Notes: generated by a model from the sequence alone, not told the origin. A DNA stretch of 64,000 nucleotides from Psilocybe azurescens (GCA_023853785.1 JAJIRX010000488.1:124001-188000), one strand, 5' to 3'. Shown: positions 25,373-44,253, counted from the stretch's first letter. Translations and numbers: made by a program.

Positions 25373-26833
25373 TCACAGGCATTGGCTGTACCAAGTGCTA
25401 CTGAATTTACAAGTAGATCCCGCGGCGCAGACCGTAGGTCCATTCCATCCTTGTCCACCGCTTAACAGAATTCGAATTCAGATATCGTTAATTCATTGAT
25501 GCACGCGAAAAAACGTACCATTGGCCATATTTCGTTTGGGTGGCAGGTGGCGCTGTTGTCGTAGGGGTGTTGCTCGTCCTAGGATCTGTGAAGCTGGTCA
25601 CGCTGGTGGTACTTGAGATAGATGTTATGGATCCACCCGAAGTCGTTGGACCTCCTCCACCTCCTGATGAAAGCACGGGGATATTCCAGTCGACCCAGTT
25701 GCCCTTGACGAATCCGACGTTGTTCGATCCGTCTGTCTTGACAATGTTCGTATTTACAGACTGGTTCTTCAAAAACCTGTTGACGAACACGGCGACGTCA
25801 GGTCCTTGCGCAGAAGGTAAGGAGCAGTGGTCGTGGTTGCCTTGTTGAGTTGTACCAATTCTGTCCGTGACGCCCAACGCCTGGTAAGCTGCGGCGCCAG
25901 TGGTCTGACACCCCCATACCGACTGAGGACCCAACCAGTTGATGCTCGTGTTCTCAATGATGAGCAGTCCACGGGGAGCGACTAGCGCTGCGAGCAAGTG
26001 GTGATCGAATGGAAGAGCGTTGACGCCATTGACATATTGGTTGAATTTGGGAGAAAACCAAACGTTCTCGTCGACAATCTGAGAGGCGGTCTGCGTGGAG
26101 ATCCCCCTTTGAGCATCGCGTCGGAGATGCGCCAACATCCGGCTCCTCCAGATCCAGACTCCAGTACGATGCCCAGCGCAATGCGAGGCTCGAAGGCAGT
26201 AGCGATGTAGGTCCCCTTTCCATTGCGGGAGCACCCGGTCACACCTATCCTGTTGACGTCGATGTTGTGGCCGGTGGTTGTCGAAAGTGCGTCCAAGATG
26301 CGACTAATCCCCCAGGTCCAGGCGATCAACGCGCCCGCAGAATGACCTGATCCGTACAGCGTATAGAACTTGCCTCTACCTTGGCTACTTTTGTCCATCT
26401 GAGCCGCGATGTCGTCGTTGTTGTAGATTATTTGGACGACCCCGGATTGCGAAGGGACACTGGAGCCACCGAGGACAATGATGGCGGGCACTGGACCAGA
26501 GCCGCTATTGCCACTGATGGTGACACTGAAGGAAATTGTCGCTCCACCATTACCGACGGTGACGGTGAGGGCGTTTCCTGATTATGAGCCAGTGACGGTC
26601 TGAGGCTTGGGAGGGAGCGTCCAGAGCTCGTAACGCTGGAAAAGTGCGCTAATCTCTTGTTGGCGACATGCGAAATCGTCTTTGGTCACAACCTGAGTGC
26701 CATTCAAGAACACAAATGGACTATTCAGCTTGGTGTTAGAAGCACTGATTGTTGCCGGCAGGGTGCCACAACCAGACTGTGCGAAGACTGGAAGGGCGAG
26801 GAAGAGGAATGCTGGTAAGTATCCGAATTTCAT
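25373..26833 (-). pseudogene. CE15 glucuronoyl esterase with C-terminal CBM1, interrupted
   Basis: Family CE15 enzymes cleave the ester between lignin and 4-O-methyl-glucuronic acid side chains of xylan and are secreted. Visible parts in order: signal peptide (MKFGYLPAFLFLALPVFA), mature start SGCGTLPATI, catalytic serine motif GCSRNGKG (Ser near 26230), LPFDHHLLAALVAPRGL, the His region GNHDHC (near 25830), a Ser/Thr/Pro linker, and after a short intron a CBM1 reading [18 protein letters not shown] ending SQCL at 25373. Two lesions break it. One is an in-frame TAA at 26582-26584, between VTGS and SGNALTVTV, which are in one frame. The other is a one-base loss in the C5/G5 run at 26103-26107, between DAMLKGG and ISTQTASQIV. 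The frameshift could be consensus error; the stop is less easily explained that way. Confidence 0.88.
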
Positions 26834-27809
26834 GTGTAGGATGCTGGATTGAACTCTTGCCACTCACCTCAATTTATTCTTTGCGAAGTGTATAGGAGGT
26901 AGAAAGAGCGGTCCGCCTGGCGCCTTCGAATTTCCTTGGATGAAGGGGTCATGACCGAGTCAAGGATTTCACTTCTCGGTAAGTTTAAGCTTTTCGACGA
27001 GTTTTTTCCATCTATTTATAATGCACCAATATTGCCGCCGGTTTTATCGAAGAATGTCATACACAAGTTCCCAACCATGCCTCGTATTGTAACGCAAATG
27101 AGCACAGCAGAAGACGTTTTGGTTCTTCGATGCATCCTTTTCTCCTCTCAGTCGGAGAATGACCAAAGGTACAGCAAATAGATGAACATCAGAGGTTGAT
27201 CAGATTTCATCCACCTATTTCCATCTTCAATGAGCCCACCTGTTTACCGTACTACCAGGTTAGCGAAGTGAAGAAATTCAAATGCACGATACCGAGATGA
27301 TTCCGTGTAATTGACTGGCGGCGCACAAAGATGAGCGGATGACATTTTGATGGTCTTGGCCCGGAGCCTGTGAACCCAAAGAAAAGTCACAGGTCTCAAT
27401 TATCGTCCCGCTTGGCTTATTTCTCCAGAAAATTATCATGAGCAGTGAGCCCCGCAGACTGCATTCAACCTGCAGGCGACAATGTCGACGTCGACATGAT
27501 CTTCCGACAACTGCTACCTGCCGGCGGGCGTCTTAACATTTTCACGTGGATAACCTACACACTTGTTAAATATCGCGATCAAGAACAGTAAAGATGCCTT
27601 TCTTCAATGGGATAGGCAGATTGGAGGCTGGAGCTCGCTTTCGTAACTGGTGAAACCTTTAAAGATGTTCATGTTGTCAAAGTCGTTCGTCATGAAATTC
27701 AGTCTCGTCTAACCCGGCCAAGTCATAAGCAAAAATTTCTAACATCCAAAGTCATTAAAATAACAAAATACTATATGTCCCTCTTTGCTTCAATCGTTAA
27801 TCTTCATCA
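26834..27809. other. intergenic, CE15 promoter side to ABCC 3' end
   Basis: A possible TATA element (ATAAATAGA on the minus strand, near 27013-27021) lies about 180 bp upstream of the CE15 ATG. No gene recognised. Confidence 0.4.
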
Positions 27810-34333
<6,524 letters not shown>

Positions 34334-34870
34334 GCCAGAATGAACGAGGGCTTGAGCGACTATTGACAGTAAAGGTCGTCAAGTTCAAAAGAAGAGCTTG
34401 CGGAGTCATTGACGACAATATACTCACGCCCTTTGGGGTAACAAATCTATTCGAGAACCAGATCCGCATGTAAATGACATGACTTACACAAGCTTACACA
34501 CTTTACATGTTCAAGAAATGTGCAGCACTGACGCGTATTCGGCCACTGTACTGCCTTGTGCTGCAGTCTGAGCTTTAACTTTAGAATTGACCAATCGTAT
34601 TCCTGCCATTTGTCGGACATTTGCGGAAATATTGCCTTCCGATCGACCGGATATGTTTCCGTGACTATTTTTAGATTGCCTCTATTATAGGCACTGATAA
34701 GTGACGCGTCTTCCTAGATGCTGACTCTAGCGTCGTCTACTGCGGGGTCGACCTGACACTCATCTCAATTCCGCAGACCCTGCGATGACTCATAACGCAC
34801 AGTTAGCGCCTAATCAACACTTGAAGTAGTTGGTAGAGTCTCGAATCAGAGAAACGCTATGCTGCACGCA
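34334..34870. other. intergenic, ABCC promoter region
   Basis: No gene recognised. It lies directly against the TIR element to the right. Confidence 0.45.
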
Positions 34871-35178
34871 CAGTGTTGGCATAGTCAGCGACTATAGTCG
34901 ATAGTCGGGTCTCGACTATACACGACTTTCCGACTAAGTCGATTAGCCGAATTAAAAATAGAAGATAGTCGGCGACGATTGTCACGTGAGATAAGCGAAG
35001 GATCTGCTGCTTACTCCTGTGATACAATACAACTTGTTTAGATAGATGTGTCCATAATACCCTCCAGTCGGAGTAGTCAATATAATTATAAAATTATTTG
35101 GACTAGTCGGAAAAAGTAGCAAGGAATAGTTATTCAATCGCATTATGTCCAGATCTGCAACTTATTAATAACTAGAAG

Positions 35179-35472
35179 TTGCTCACTTTCATTTACAACG
35201 AGTATGAAAACATTGGGTATATATGTCAAAGAAAAGTTATAATTGACCCTCAAGACACACTAACTAATCCTGGAATGGGCAACAAGCAGAAGATTACCAA
35301 CCTATTTGATTTTGATAACAATCTTTGGGTTAGGACTGTACGACAAAGTGCAATTGGACATCTAGAGGATGAAATGAACTTCTATGATTTGCTTGATTTG
35401 GATGCAGCAGGTGAGCCGGAAGATATAGATTATGATCTTGAGAATGGTATTGAAAGTTTATTTACAAAGTAA
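35179..35472 (+). pseudogene. 97-codon AT-rich open frame inside the TIR element, possible transposase remnant
   Basis: The frame has an acidic C-terminal half with LFDFDNNLWVRTVRQSA and EDEMNFYDLLDLDAAGEPED. Its base composition is more AT-rich than neighbouring genes. It sits between element ends, so it may be the C-terminal remnant of the element's own protein. The family could not be recognised with certainty. Confidence 0.35.
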
Positions 35473-36185
35473 ATATATATCTACTCGACCTAGCACAGAC
35501 CAGTGAATATTAAGAGTTTCATGTGTCTGAAATTAAGACGCGTCGCGTTTGTGGATAAGTCACATAATGATAACCTGCAAATTACCTGTTCCAAACAAGT
35601 TCCAAACTCACTGTGACATTTCTGGGTAAATAATAGTTCTATCCTCATGAGCGTTAAATTTAAGGAGCCAATAATACTATGTCTCTAGTCAGTAAATACG
35701 AACTCAATCTGAGGCAAACTTATCAGTCGTAAAATCCAAGTAAAGTCAATTACTGAGCAACGAGCATATGACCCGTGCTTTGCACGGGCTGAATGTTATC
35801 CGTATTCGATCTCTAACTTAGTCGTAGTTTGAATAATAGAGGAAAACAATTCAAAGTGATATTAGCAAAGTGATAGTACATAAGTAAGCTTAGAAATAGG
35901 GTATATGTAACTGATCAAGGTACAGGCTGGAATATTGGCTGCGAAAGGGCACCCTCCTATGAGTCTGAAGCGAGACTGTCCGATGAACCTTCCGGTGACT
36001 CAAGTCGTCATCGTTTAGCAATCGGGCCTTGTAACGGGTAGGAGTCATTGGAGTCGTTGGAGATTTGTGCTTGTAAGTAATAAGCCTTTACGACCAGACC
36101 GGGGGTTCTGCACGATGCTAATGTGTGCAGAGAATCGAGATTCATATCTTTAGAATACATTCAAATAAAATTTGAATGAGACTTA

Positions 36186-36828
36186 CTATCCAGGGAATTA
36201 GGGACCGTAGCTCCCATCGCATTGGGCTGCTGGCCCATAAATACAATATTGTCCACAGTAAGTGGAACTGCTGGACAACATCTACCGAGTTTAGGTCATA
36301 AATAACGTCGGTCAGAAAACCGAATACTGATACATAATGTTTGTTGTATGGGACCGGCTTTCCAGCTTTATAGCGAGGCAAATTTGGGAACGTGTAGGGG
36401 CAGATGGTTTGACCTTTTGGACCGGCTTGAGGACTGAGATGTAGCGATCAATGTCGAGGTCGAAAGTCCCCTGCTCTTTCTGGCAGTTTGTCGCAACGCC
36501 AGTAACGTGCAGGTATGCATGTTGAGAGGGATCAATGGAAAATGAGGAGCTAGAAGCAATGATAACTTGAAATTTACTTACGTGTACTGTTGCATAAATT
36601 AGATAAATGGCGACGTCTCCAAAGTCGATGTTTGACCTGTTAAAAATATGACAGAGCGCCAATGAGTGACTCACAATTCTCTGAGCCAACATAAACCTGG
36701 GCGTCCAGCACAACCTTCTTAGAGTTGGGGACGTTCCGGGCATTCCCAATAGCAGCTATTGCAGTGATTGTCGCAATCCTGCTGGCAGTAGCCTGGGAGG
36801 TGTCGGTCACAGCAGTTGTATGGGTCAT
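36186..36828 (-). pseudogene. Broken gene of unrecognised family inside the TIR element
   Basis: Pieces of one protein are spread over three frames. First exon: MTHTTAVTDTSQATASR to KKVVLDAQVYVGSEN. Then IDFGDVAIYLIYATVH, AYLHVTGVATNCQKEQG, FDLDIDRYISVLKPV. After losing one C (GCCCCT near 36400) the frame moves to FPNLPRYKAGKPVPYNKH and VSVFGFLTDVIYDLN, then to a third frame, LTVDNIVFMGQQPNAMG. The first splice junction also fails to keep frame. Alternating hydrophobic/charged segments and length would suit a small beta-rich (perhaps OB-fold) protein, but this is a guess. No function is assigned. Confidence 0.5.
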
Positions 36829-37729
36829 TGAAGATAAATGAGATGGAGAGTCGCAGGGGAGTAGATATTCAGTAAGGGAGAGAAGGCTGAGGGGGATGTA
36901 CGTACCCTAGGTCAGTATTTATGTTGGTGGTTGCGCTAGGGTTGATAATGGCCATATGTAGAAAGAACTTTCTACACATTTCTAGCGGATTTGCTGTCCC
37001 CTGATTTGGAAAGTCTGGCAGCTTCAGTAGCTGCTGACGGAATTCCTGACCACGCACCTCAGATCTCAAAGTCACTGCTGTGTGGAAGCAGTTCAAAGAC
37101 ATTGATCACAGCCATGGACCATTGGACCATTGTAGTGACATCTGGGTAAGAAGCGGAGCTAATGGCTGGTAGAGGTTTCTGATTTGCCAGCCGAGTTCCA
37201 CACTTCGAAAATTAACAACTTCAAACTTGGTTATTGTATCAAATTTTTACACATGGTTTTACACATAGGGGAAGAGTCAGGAAAGAAGAAAGGATGCAAA
37301 GAAGGGATCATGGTGGTAAGAACATGGCGTTGAGAGTGATGAATAGCATTCAACAAAGATGAGCAAGTCGAAGATGTGAGGGTAAGACGCGTGTTGAGAC
37401 ACGTGAGACGTTACTCTTTATGGTAATCAGCTTGTCTTTGACGTTTGTCTCCCCGTGGGAGAGTCTCTTGTCGTATTATATATTGATGGATGCGTGAGTG
37501 CACTAGCCGTGGGAAATATTGTATCACCCCACGTGATTCACTGGCTTTTTGATGGTCACCCTGTGAGAACTTTGAAAGCGCCGAGTGCCGAGCACAGCTC
37601 ACCATAGAGCATACTACTGGCATAGCGAAGCCCTTTCAGGAGGCCATCAATATGGGTAGTTGGACCTAATCAGAAATTCGACTGTTTCGTATGTCTAATC
37701 CGACAAAGTCGCCGACTATGTCAACACTG

Positions 37730-38758
37730 GACTGACACACTTGTAAATGACCTTACACTTATATGCTGGCTCTACCGTAGTCTCCTGTCGGCGCTTAATC
37801 AACTCTCGATACAATGGATATCGCCCTTTAATGTAGAGTAACGGTACATTCAAAGAGCTGTCCCACCAGACGCCGAAATTCTAACTTCTAGCAGATATAT
37901 CGCAGGCTTCTGCTACCCAAAATATGTTTGACAGCTTTAAAAATATGTTAACTTACTACAAAAATCAAGGATAACACCAGCAGACAATTCCATTGATCGA
38001 GTTAGATTGTCATTTCCGAATTCACTCTTCTCTCTGGTGACTGCTCGGCAGGGAAATCACCTGACGGCCGTGATCGTACCTCTTCAGACTCAGCCAAACT
38101 CAGCCTTTTCGTTAGCACGGTGCACTGCAAACCAGATTTAAGCCTAACAATAAGACAGGTCTATGACATTTATTCACTGTATGTGCATAAAATTTTGGGA
38201 CATGATGTCATCTCACGGAATGATTTTCAAAAGTTATCGTGCGCCAAAGACCTGTAGCAGAGCTTGATGTATTTACACATTGCCAAACTATGCCTGCGGA
38301 GGAGGGAGTTCGTCCACTGCCAGCCAATTCGTGTTTCGTTCAAAATTTATCAGTCTGATCTCTAATATATGCGCCGATTTCTTCCATCTGATCGGATTAA
38401 GCGATTGTCATCCATTGCCAGAAATAAGTATGTATGAGAAGATATTGGCCTAAAACAGCATCAGGAATCTTGCCTTCCGCTTTGTTGATGAAATCATGCA
38501 TTGCATACCGTAAATTTTGTTATACTGAGCCACGCACTAGGTGAATCAGAGACCCGAATTATCTTATTATTACTTTTCATCGAAGCTTGCCCAGTGTTAC
38601 TCTATGCCATTAATAACAGCTACACGGAGATGTCATTCAAGGACGCGCGTGAGAGGGATTTTATTTTTCTTGCCATCCGATCCACCCCAGAATAGCAAGA
38701 TATTGAAGCGAAAGACGTCACGGATACATTTTATTAGGTTGTGTCAAGTTTGAGCAGG
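37730..38758. other. intergenic, GMC promoter region
   Basis: No gene recognised between the TIR element and the GMC gene's TATA box. Confidence 0.45.
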
Positions 38759-38765
38759 TATAAAT
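38759..38765 (+). promoter_or_regulatory. TATA box of the GMC oxidoreductase gene
   Basis: TATAAAT lies 33 bp before the ATG at 38798, implying a very short 5' leader if used. Confidence 0.4.
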
Positions 38766-38797
38766 GACTCGTGGATTTTTTATGCCCTCAGAGTAGG

Positions 38798-41148
38798 ATG
38801 GCACCCTTTTTCCACGTCTGCGCATACTTTTCCCTCACGATCCTTTCGCTTTTCATCTTACCTGCTGCAGCTGTTATACATACTCTGCCATCTCAGCTCA
38901 CCACAACTGTTTACGACTATGTAATAGTTGGAGGTGAGCGGTACATTACGCAGTTTTCATTGCAAGGAAGAATAACAGGCAATTTCCTTCATTGAGGTGG
39001 AACCGCCGGCCTTGTCGTTGCAAACCGTCTAACGGAAAATTCATCAGTCTCTGTACTTGTCCTTGAAGCCGGACTCAAGTGTGTAATTGGGAACATAATT
39101 GCTTGATAGATTTAATGACACTGCGTCTTTCCAGTGACCAGGGAATAATCCCCATCGAGATACCATTTGTTGCCCCAACTTTGTCTCCTAGTAAGCGAGG
39201 CCTGACTTTGAACACAGAAAGAAATAATGCTTGTGTATTAGATAGCGCATTCGATTGGAATACGACGACTACACTGCAGCCAGGTTTGGTCAACAGAACA
39301 GTGCCGTATATCAGAGGGCGTGTCTTGGGAGGATCCAGTAGCATCAGTAAGTAACATGACTAAATTCATTTAGAGCACCGTTTATCCACTTCTGTTAGAT
39401 TTCTTGTTTCATCAGTATTGTACCATGGATGACTGGAATAGGATTTCTGCCATATCTGGTGACGCAGGATGGAGATGGAGCAACATGAGGCAATATGTAA
39501 CTAAGGTAAATCAATGATCAAGACTGTTTAACTTGGTTTCACTGACTCGAAGATGTAGCATGAGAAAATGGTCCCACCTGCTGACAACCACAATACCACA
39601 GGCCAATTCGTCGCTGCTGGTCATGGAACCACCGGCGAAGTCTCTGTTAGCCTTCCTGGGAGCAACCAATCAATTGACGCCCGTGTAATTGCCACGACCA
39701 GACAGCTAGCCGAGTTCCCATTCAACGAAGATACAGGTGGAGGTGACCAAGGTCTTCTGGGTGTTGGGTTCATTCAATCAAGTGCGGGTGGTGGCATCCG
39801 TAGCAGCTCTTCCAACACTTATCTTGCAAATGCAAACGGTCGACCAAACTTGACCGTCCTTGTCAATGCCACCGTAACATTACTGCTTCAGACAGGCAAT
39901 TCGTCAACGGGTGCTCCATCTTTTAGGAGCGTACAATATGTACAGTCTCACGCAATTGGAAATTTGACAATTGGTTGCCATTTATTATCGCTTACGCACA
40001 AGTTTTGCACATAGCTGACTTTAGTGATTGGACAGGCACAACATTCACAGTCACGGCTAGAAAGGACGTTATTCTCTCAGCTGGGACCGTCGGTACAACA
40101 CAGCTTCTCCTCCTTTCCGGGATCGGGAAGAGCGCAGACCTCGGCCGTTTACGAATCAACACAATAATCGAAAACCCTTCCGTCGGAGCCAACTTAAGTG
40201 ACCACATACTCGTCCCAAATGTCTTTGAAGTAAACGGCAACGGATCAGTCAATGCCCTTCTCAGAGATGCAAATGCCTCGGCTGCTGCAATGACTCAATG
40301 GCTTCAAAGAAAAACTGGCCCCTTCGCGAACAGCATTGCCAACAACTATGGTTTCCTGAGGTTTCCTCCAAATTCGACTATTTTTAAAACTACTCCTGAT
40401 CCTGCGGCTGGATCTCGTTCTCCTCACTGGGAGATAATATTTAGCGTGAGCAGAAATAGTTCATTAAATGTACGAGTAGCACAACTAATACAAAGGCTTA
40501 CTATTAGAATCTTTTCTTTGAACCAGGTTTCGCCATTCCAGCGACCCGAGATTTCCTCACAGTAGTCACCATAGTCAGTAGCCCAACCTCGCGTAAGTCT
40601 AAAATTCCAGCGAGCGTTTGCCGACAGTCTCTCTGTACTTACCAACACTGCTCTAGGAGGAACCATCAGTCTTCGTAATAACGATCCCTTTCAACCTCCA
40701 ATGGTTGACCCCCAGTTCATGACAACCGATTTTGATACATTTGCTGTTAGGGGAGTCTATCAAGGGTGCACTTCGTTTTGTCGCCGCCCCTGCCTGGTCA
40801 GACTACGTCGTCGCGCCATTTGGTAGAATATTTGGTGACGCAACGAACGATACCCTTATCGAGGCATACGCCCGCGGCGCTGCTGGAAGCGCCTTTCATG
40901 CCGTCGGCACCGCTGCCATGTCGGCGGTAAGCGCCAAGACGGGTGTGGTTAATCCTGACCTGACAGTTAAAGGAGCCGATGGGCTTCGCATTGTCGATGC
41001 ATCCGTATTTGTGAGTCGCCAGTGTAGCTATTCAAAGGACACACCGAATAATCATTATCATCAGCCCTTTGTCCCAAGCTGTCATACTCAGGGCCCCGTG
41101 TACCTTTTGGCGGAAAGAGCATCTGATATCATCAAAGCCGCCAACTGA
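38798..41148 (+). CDS. GMC oxidoreductase (aryl-alcohol oxidase-like), secreted
   Basis: An FAD enzyme that oxidises an alcohol and passes electrons to O2 (making H2O2) or another acceptor. It starts with a signal peptide (MAPFFHVCAYFSLTILSLF). The FAD fold YDYVIVGG joins GTAGLVVANRL across the first intron, and VLVLEAG follows. GMC signature 1 is RGRVLGGSSSI (near 39330). The second signature region reads SAGTVGTTQLLLLSGIG. The catalytic pair is His in SAFHAVGTAAM (near 40897) and His in PSCHTQGPVYLLAERA (near 41083). A G4 run at 40750-40753 has one base too many; removing it joins FAVR to ESIKGALRFVAAPAW. About seven short introns. Aryl-alcohol oxidase is the most likely class; glucose or pyranose oxidase classes are less likely by motif. 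Confidence 0.88.
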
Positions 41149-41201
41149 CCAACTCACATATAGACATGTTCCGCAAAGTATCCCGTATGACATTGAGTGT
41201 T

Positions 41202-43343
41202 TCAGGCAAGCTTAACGTTGTGGTTTGTCAAGAAGCCAAGGAATTCTTTTCTACCAGCTCCATCAGCCTCCCATGTCTTTGAAAATTTCTCTCTTATGCC
41301 TTCGGCATTCTTCCTGATCATATCCCCTTGCTCGCTGCGACAGGAGTCAATAATCTCTCGTATCTCGACGCCTACAGCCTCACGCGTGCCTTTAGCCTTG
41401 CGTCCAGTTCTGAAAATTGGCCTCAGGCCTTTTTCCCCGGTTCTGACTTCGATCAATTCGAATGCAACCTTTAGGTTATGTGTGAGATGTGCAGCCGCAG
41501 CGGGTTGATCGGTCTCGAAAGGCCAACATATCCTGATGGTATAAATGAGTAAAAGGTAAAAGGCTGTGATAATAAAACTCGAACATCGGGATACCGCGTC
41601 CGAGACTCTCGATAACACCGTTCTGTCCACAATGGGTGAGAAACCATCCTGCGGCCTGAAATGAGTGAATTCGAGAATGAACATTCATCTTATCATACTA
41701 TGTCCTCGAGTGGTGCACATACCGGATGTCCCAGTATAAACTGCTGGGGAAACCACTTCGAGATAAGGCCCAAGCCAGATTGATTTATTTTTTGGACTAG
41801 ATCATCCGATACCGTGGCAAGGGAGAAGCATAAGCCAGGAGCTAATGCGAAGTGTTAATATATCAACGCCATTCCATCGAATTAAGTTTGATCTTACGAA
41901 GGGAAAATCCTTTTCAATTAATGCCTCGATAATCTCTTCGATGTAAGCCTGTACTATTGGCCAGAATATAGTGCCAAATGAAATCTTAAGCGCCGATCCA
42001 GTCAGAAGCAGTATCGAACGATGATCTATAATTAGAACTTGCCAAGATCACTGATTTTCGGCCACGCTCGGCGAGCATTTTATCCATAAATTCTTTTATC
42101 TCTCCTGTACCGCGGTTGTCGACCATCTTTCCATATCCAGAAGGAAGCAAAGGCCCAATTACATAGACTTCCTTGTTCCACTTGGAAATCCAGGATTTAA
42201 CGGCGTTCAGAGATTGTTCTTCAAAAGCATACGTGGAGGTGGTGAACACGGCATCACATTCCTTTAGTCCTCTATATCACACCAACGTTGTGCTTATTAA
42301 TGTGAGTAGTAGAGTAGTAGGCACTAACCCGTAGCCCTCTTTTATAAAATCCGACATAGCTGTTTCGAAAGGAAGCTGTCATCCCACAAGTTACAATTTA
42401 GCAACGTCTGTGACCATCTCTGGTATAAATAATCTCACCACTTGCGGGAAGTACTCCCAATCATACATATCTTGGTATTCCTGGGATTTTAATCACAGTT
42501 CCATCTGTGCGATTGTATATCTTGGACTCAGTTATGAGGAAGGAGCCCAGTATATTATATTTAGAACCTCACCGTGTCGCCAATTTCCTTAGGCGTTACT
42601 CCTCTCCTAGCGGCTTCGGCATCGATTTTGGCACCAAGGTTACCATGTCCCCCATATATTCTGGACCATGTGCACGAATCATGGCTGACGCATGGCCTGT
42701 CAGCCAGGAAACGATTGGCACTTTATGTCCAGAGATAGCTCGTGTTGCTAACATCTGGCGGTATGCAAAGTACTGGAACAGTTGCTGGTGTTAGACGCAT
42801 CGATTTCGAAAGTTATTGTACCTACACTGAGAATCACAACGTTTGGAGCGCTGATTGCATCATACTTCACTCCCGTAACAGCGCAACTGACAGACCTATT
42901 CAGCTCGCGAGAGAGCTTTATACACCGCTGAATACGTCTCAATAGCCAAAGGAGTCAGGACGAAGATGCTCTGGGAGTTGGATTGAAAAGACGACAAGAC
43001 CCTCAAAATATATGCCATTAGCATCTGTGGCCACTTGGAGTGTATGTGTTTCACGCACCTAATACGCCGCCACGCAGCTTCGAATGATTCATCGCCAAGT
43101 TCAGCTAATATTTCGGTTTGAGCCTTGCTTAGAAGATTGGGGGCGACTATGATTGTGATGATGACATTTCTGTTCTCTTTTACAAGCCGTGCGCCGAGAA
43201 TACAGAACGACCTGACATGACCTGCAGACAGATATATTAGTGGTTCATTCAAGCCTGGCCACTTGTAAAGCTCGATTACCCCAAGCGGGAAGTGCAGAGA
43301 AGAGAAAATGACTGCGAGCATGAGTGGTTGCTGGAATTGTCAT
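41202..43343 (-). CDS. UDP-glycosyltransferase (GT1), UGT-1
   Basis: A cytosolic GT1-type enzyme that glycosylates small hydrophobic acceptors. The start is MTIPATTHARSHFLFSALPAWG, with GHVRSFCILGARLV joined over the first intron (the N-terminal acceptor-site glycine/His). In the C-terminal donor domain: SWISKWNKEVYVIGPLL, WFLTHCGQNGVIESLGRG (PSPG-like box with Gln for the plant Trp), then ICWPFETDQPAAAAH. It ends FLTNHNVKLA. A G5 run (plus C5 at 42649-42653) lacks one base between EYMGG and HGNLGAK. One intron uses a GC donor (GCAAGT after SVIL, near 42044), where its paralogue uses GTGAGT. It converges on the GMC gene with 53 bp between stop codons. Confidence 0.85.
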
Positions 43344-43632
43344 ACTTAAAAGATAAGGGTCAGTTCATGTGCTCACAGCGGTTCAAATTCTCGGTGTTTT
43401 ATTCTCACACAGACAGGGCTGCTTCAGAGAATGGACGAAGGGTGTTTCTGGGACGACCTTTTGCGACCCTGCAAAATCAATCTATAAATAATGGACAGAT
43501 AACATTTGAGTGGAAACCATCATACCGGTTCTGATTATCCGGAACGAGTGTGTCATCTTGTGTTATGCGGCTGAACGTTGCTTTCAAGCAATTGTGCACA
43601 GAAATGCACTATCTTCCTCGTTGATGAATGAC

Positions 43633-43837
43633 GAATGACAACCCTTCTACCCTACACACACATATGGACAGTAAGATGCACAAGTCTGCCACACTCGGAG
43701 AACAGAGACGTAGTAAATACTCTAGCGTAGGGCGGTACTTCTTCGCACCCGTGCGTCCTGGCACTCTGACTGCTTCTTCCACGTTAATAAACTGGTTCTA
43801 AATAAAAAAAAAAAGGAAAAAAAGAATGACAACCCTT
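43633..43837 (+). mobile_element. Poly(A)-tailed retroposed insertion with 14-bp target duplication
   Basis: GAATGACAACCCTT occurs at 43633-43646 and 43824-43837. The 177 bp between end in an A-rich tail (43804-43823) preceded by an AATAAA polyadenylation-like signal near 43789. Body, tail and direct target duplication are the marks of reverse transcription of a polyadenylated RNA into a nick. No coding region is recognised in the body, so the parent transcript is not known. It differs in sequence from the insertion at 21.7 kb. Confidence 0.68.
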
Positions 43838-44253
43838 GTGCTCTAGACCGGTGCTCGTTGTGAGACAGATCAAAATTCAATGGCTGAAATCCACTCGAGT
43901 ACGGTATAGCCAAATGTGCGTACAACCTACACACCCTGCGAGTTACAGAAAATAGACTAGATGCCAATGATTCCGGATTCCGGACCGATGTTTTACCACA
44001 GATTAAGCGCCGATTGTGGTATAGCTTGATGCAGAAAATCGTGAACACGTCCGTTGCTTGGTGTTGATAATTTGCTATTCATGAGAATGACAACAGATTC
44101 ACTACCGCAAAAGTGGGTGATTGGAAGGCCTCCTACCATCGACTTTCAGTCAGCAATCTCGCCAGACTCGGCGTCATGACTGCCAAGTCACAACCATTAA
44201 AAGATCATAAATCAACGGTACATATAACCTCGAAATAGAGAAATAAATCTGTC
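43838..44253. other. intergenic, 3' side of the PNPOx-like gene
   Basis: No gene recognised. Confidence 0.4.

Larger units (their letters stand above)
34871..37729. mobile_element. Degenerate hAT-like TIR element
   Basis: The left end begins CAGTGTTGGCATAGTCAGCG and the right end, read on the minus strand, begins CAGTGTTGACATAGTCGGCG. The first 20 bases match at 18 positions and similarity continues for about ten more. Sub-terminal CGACTATAGTCG-type palindromes cluster at the left end, as in hAT transposons. No 8-bp target duplication is seen at these borders (TGCACGCA against GACTGACA), so the insertion is old or one end is shifted. No intact transposase is present. The interior holds an AT-rich open frame (35179-35472) and a broken gene (36186-36828). 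Confidence 0.6.
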
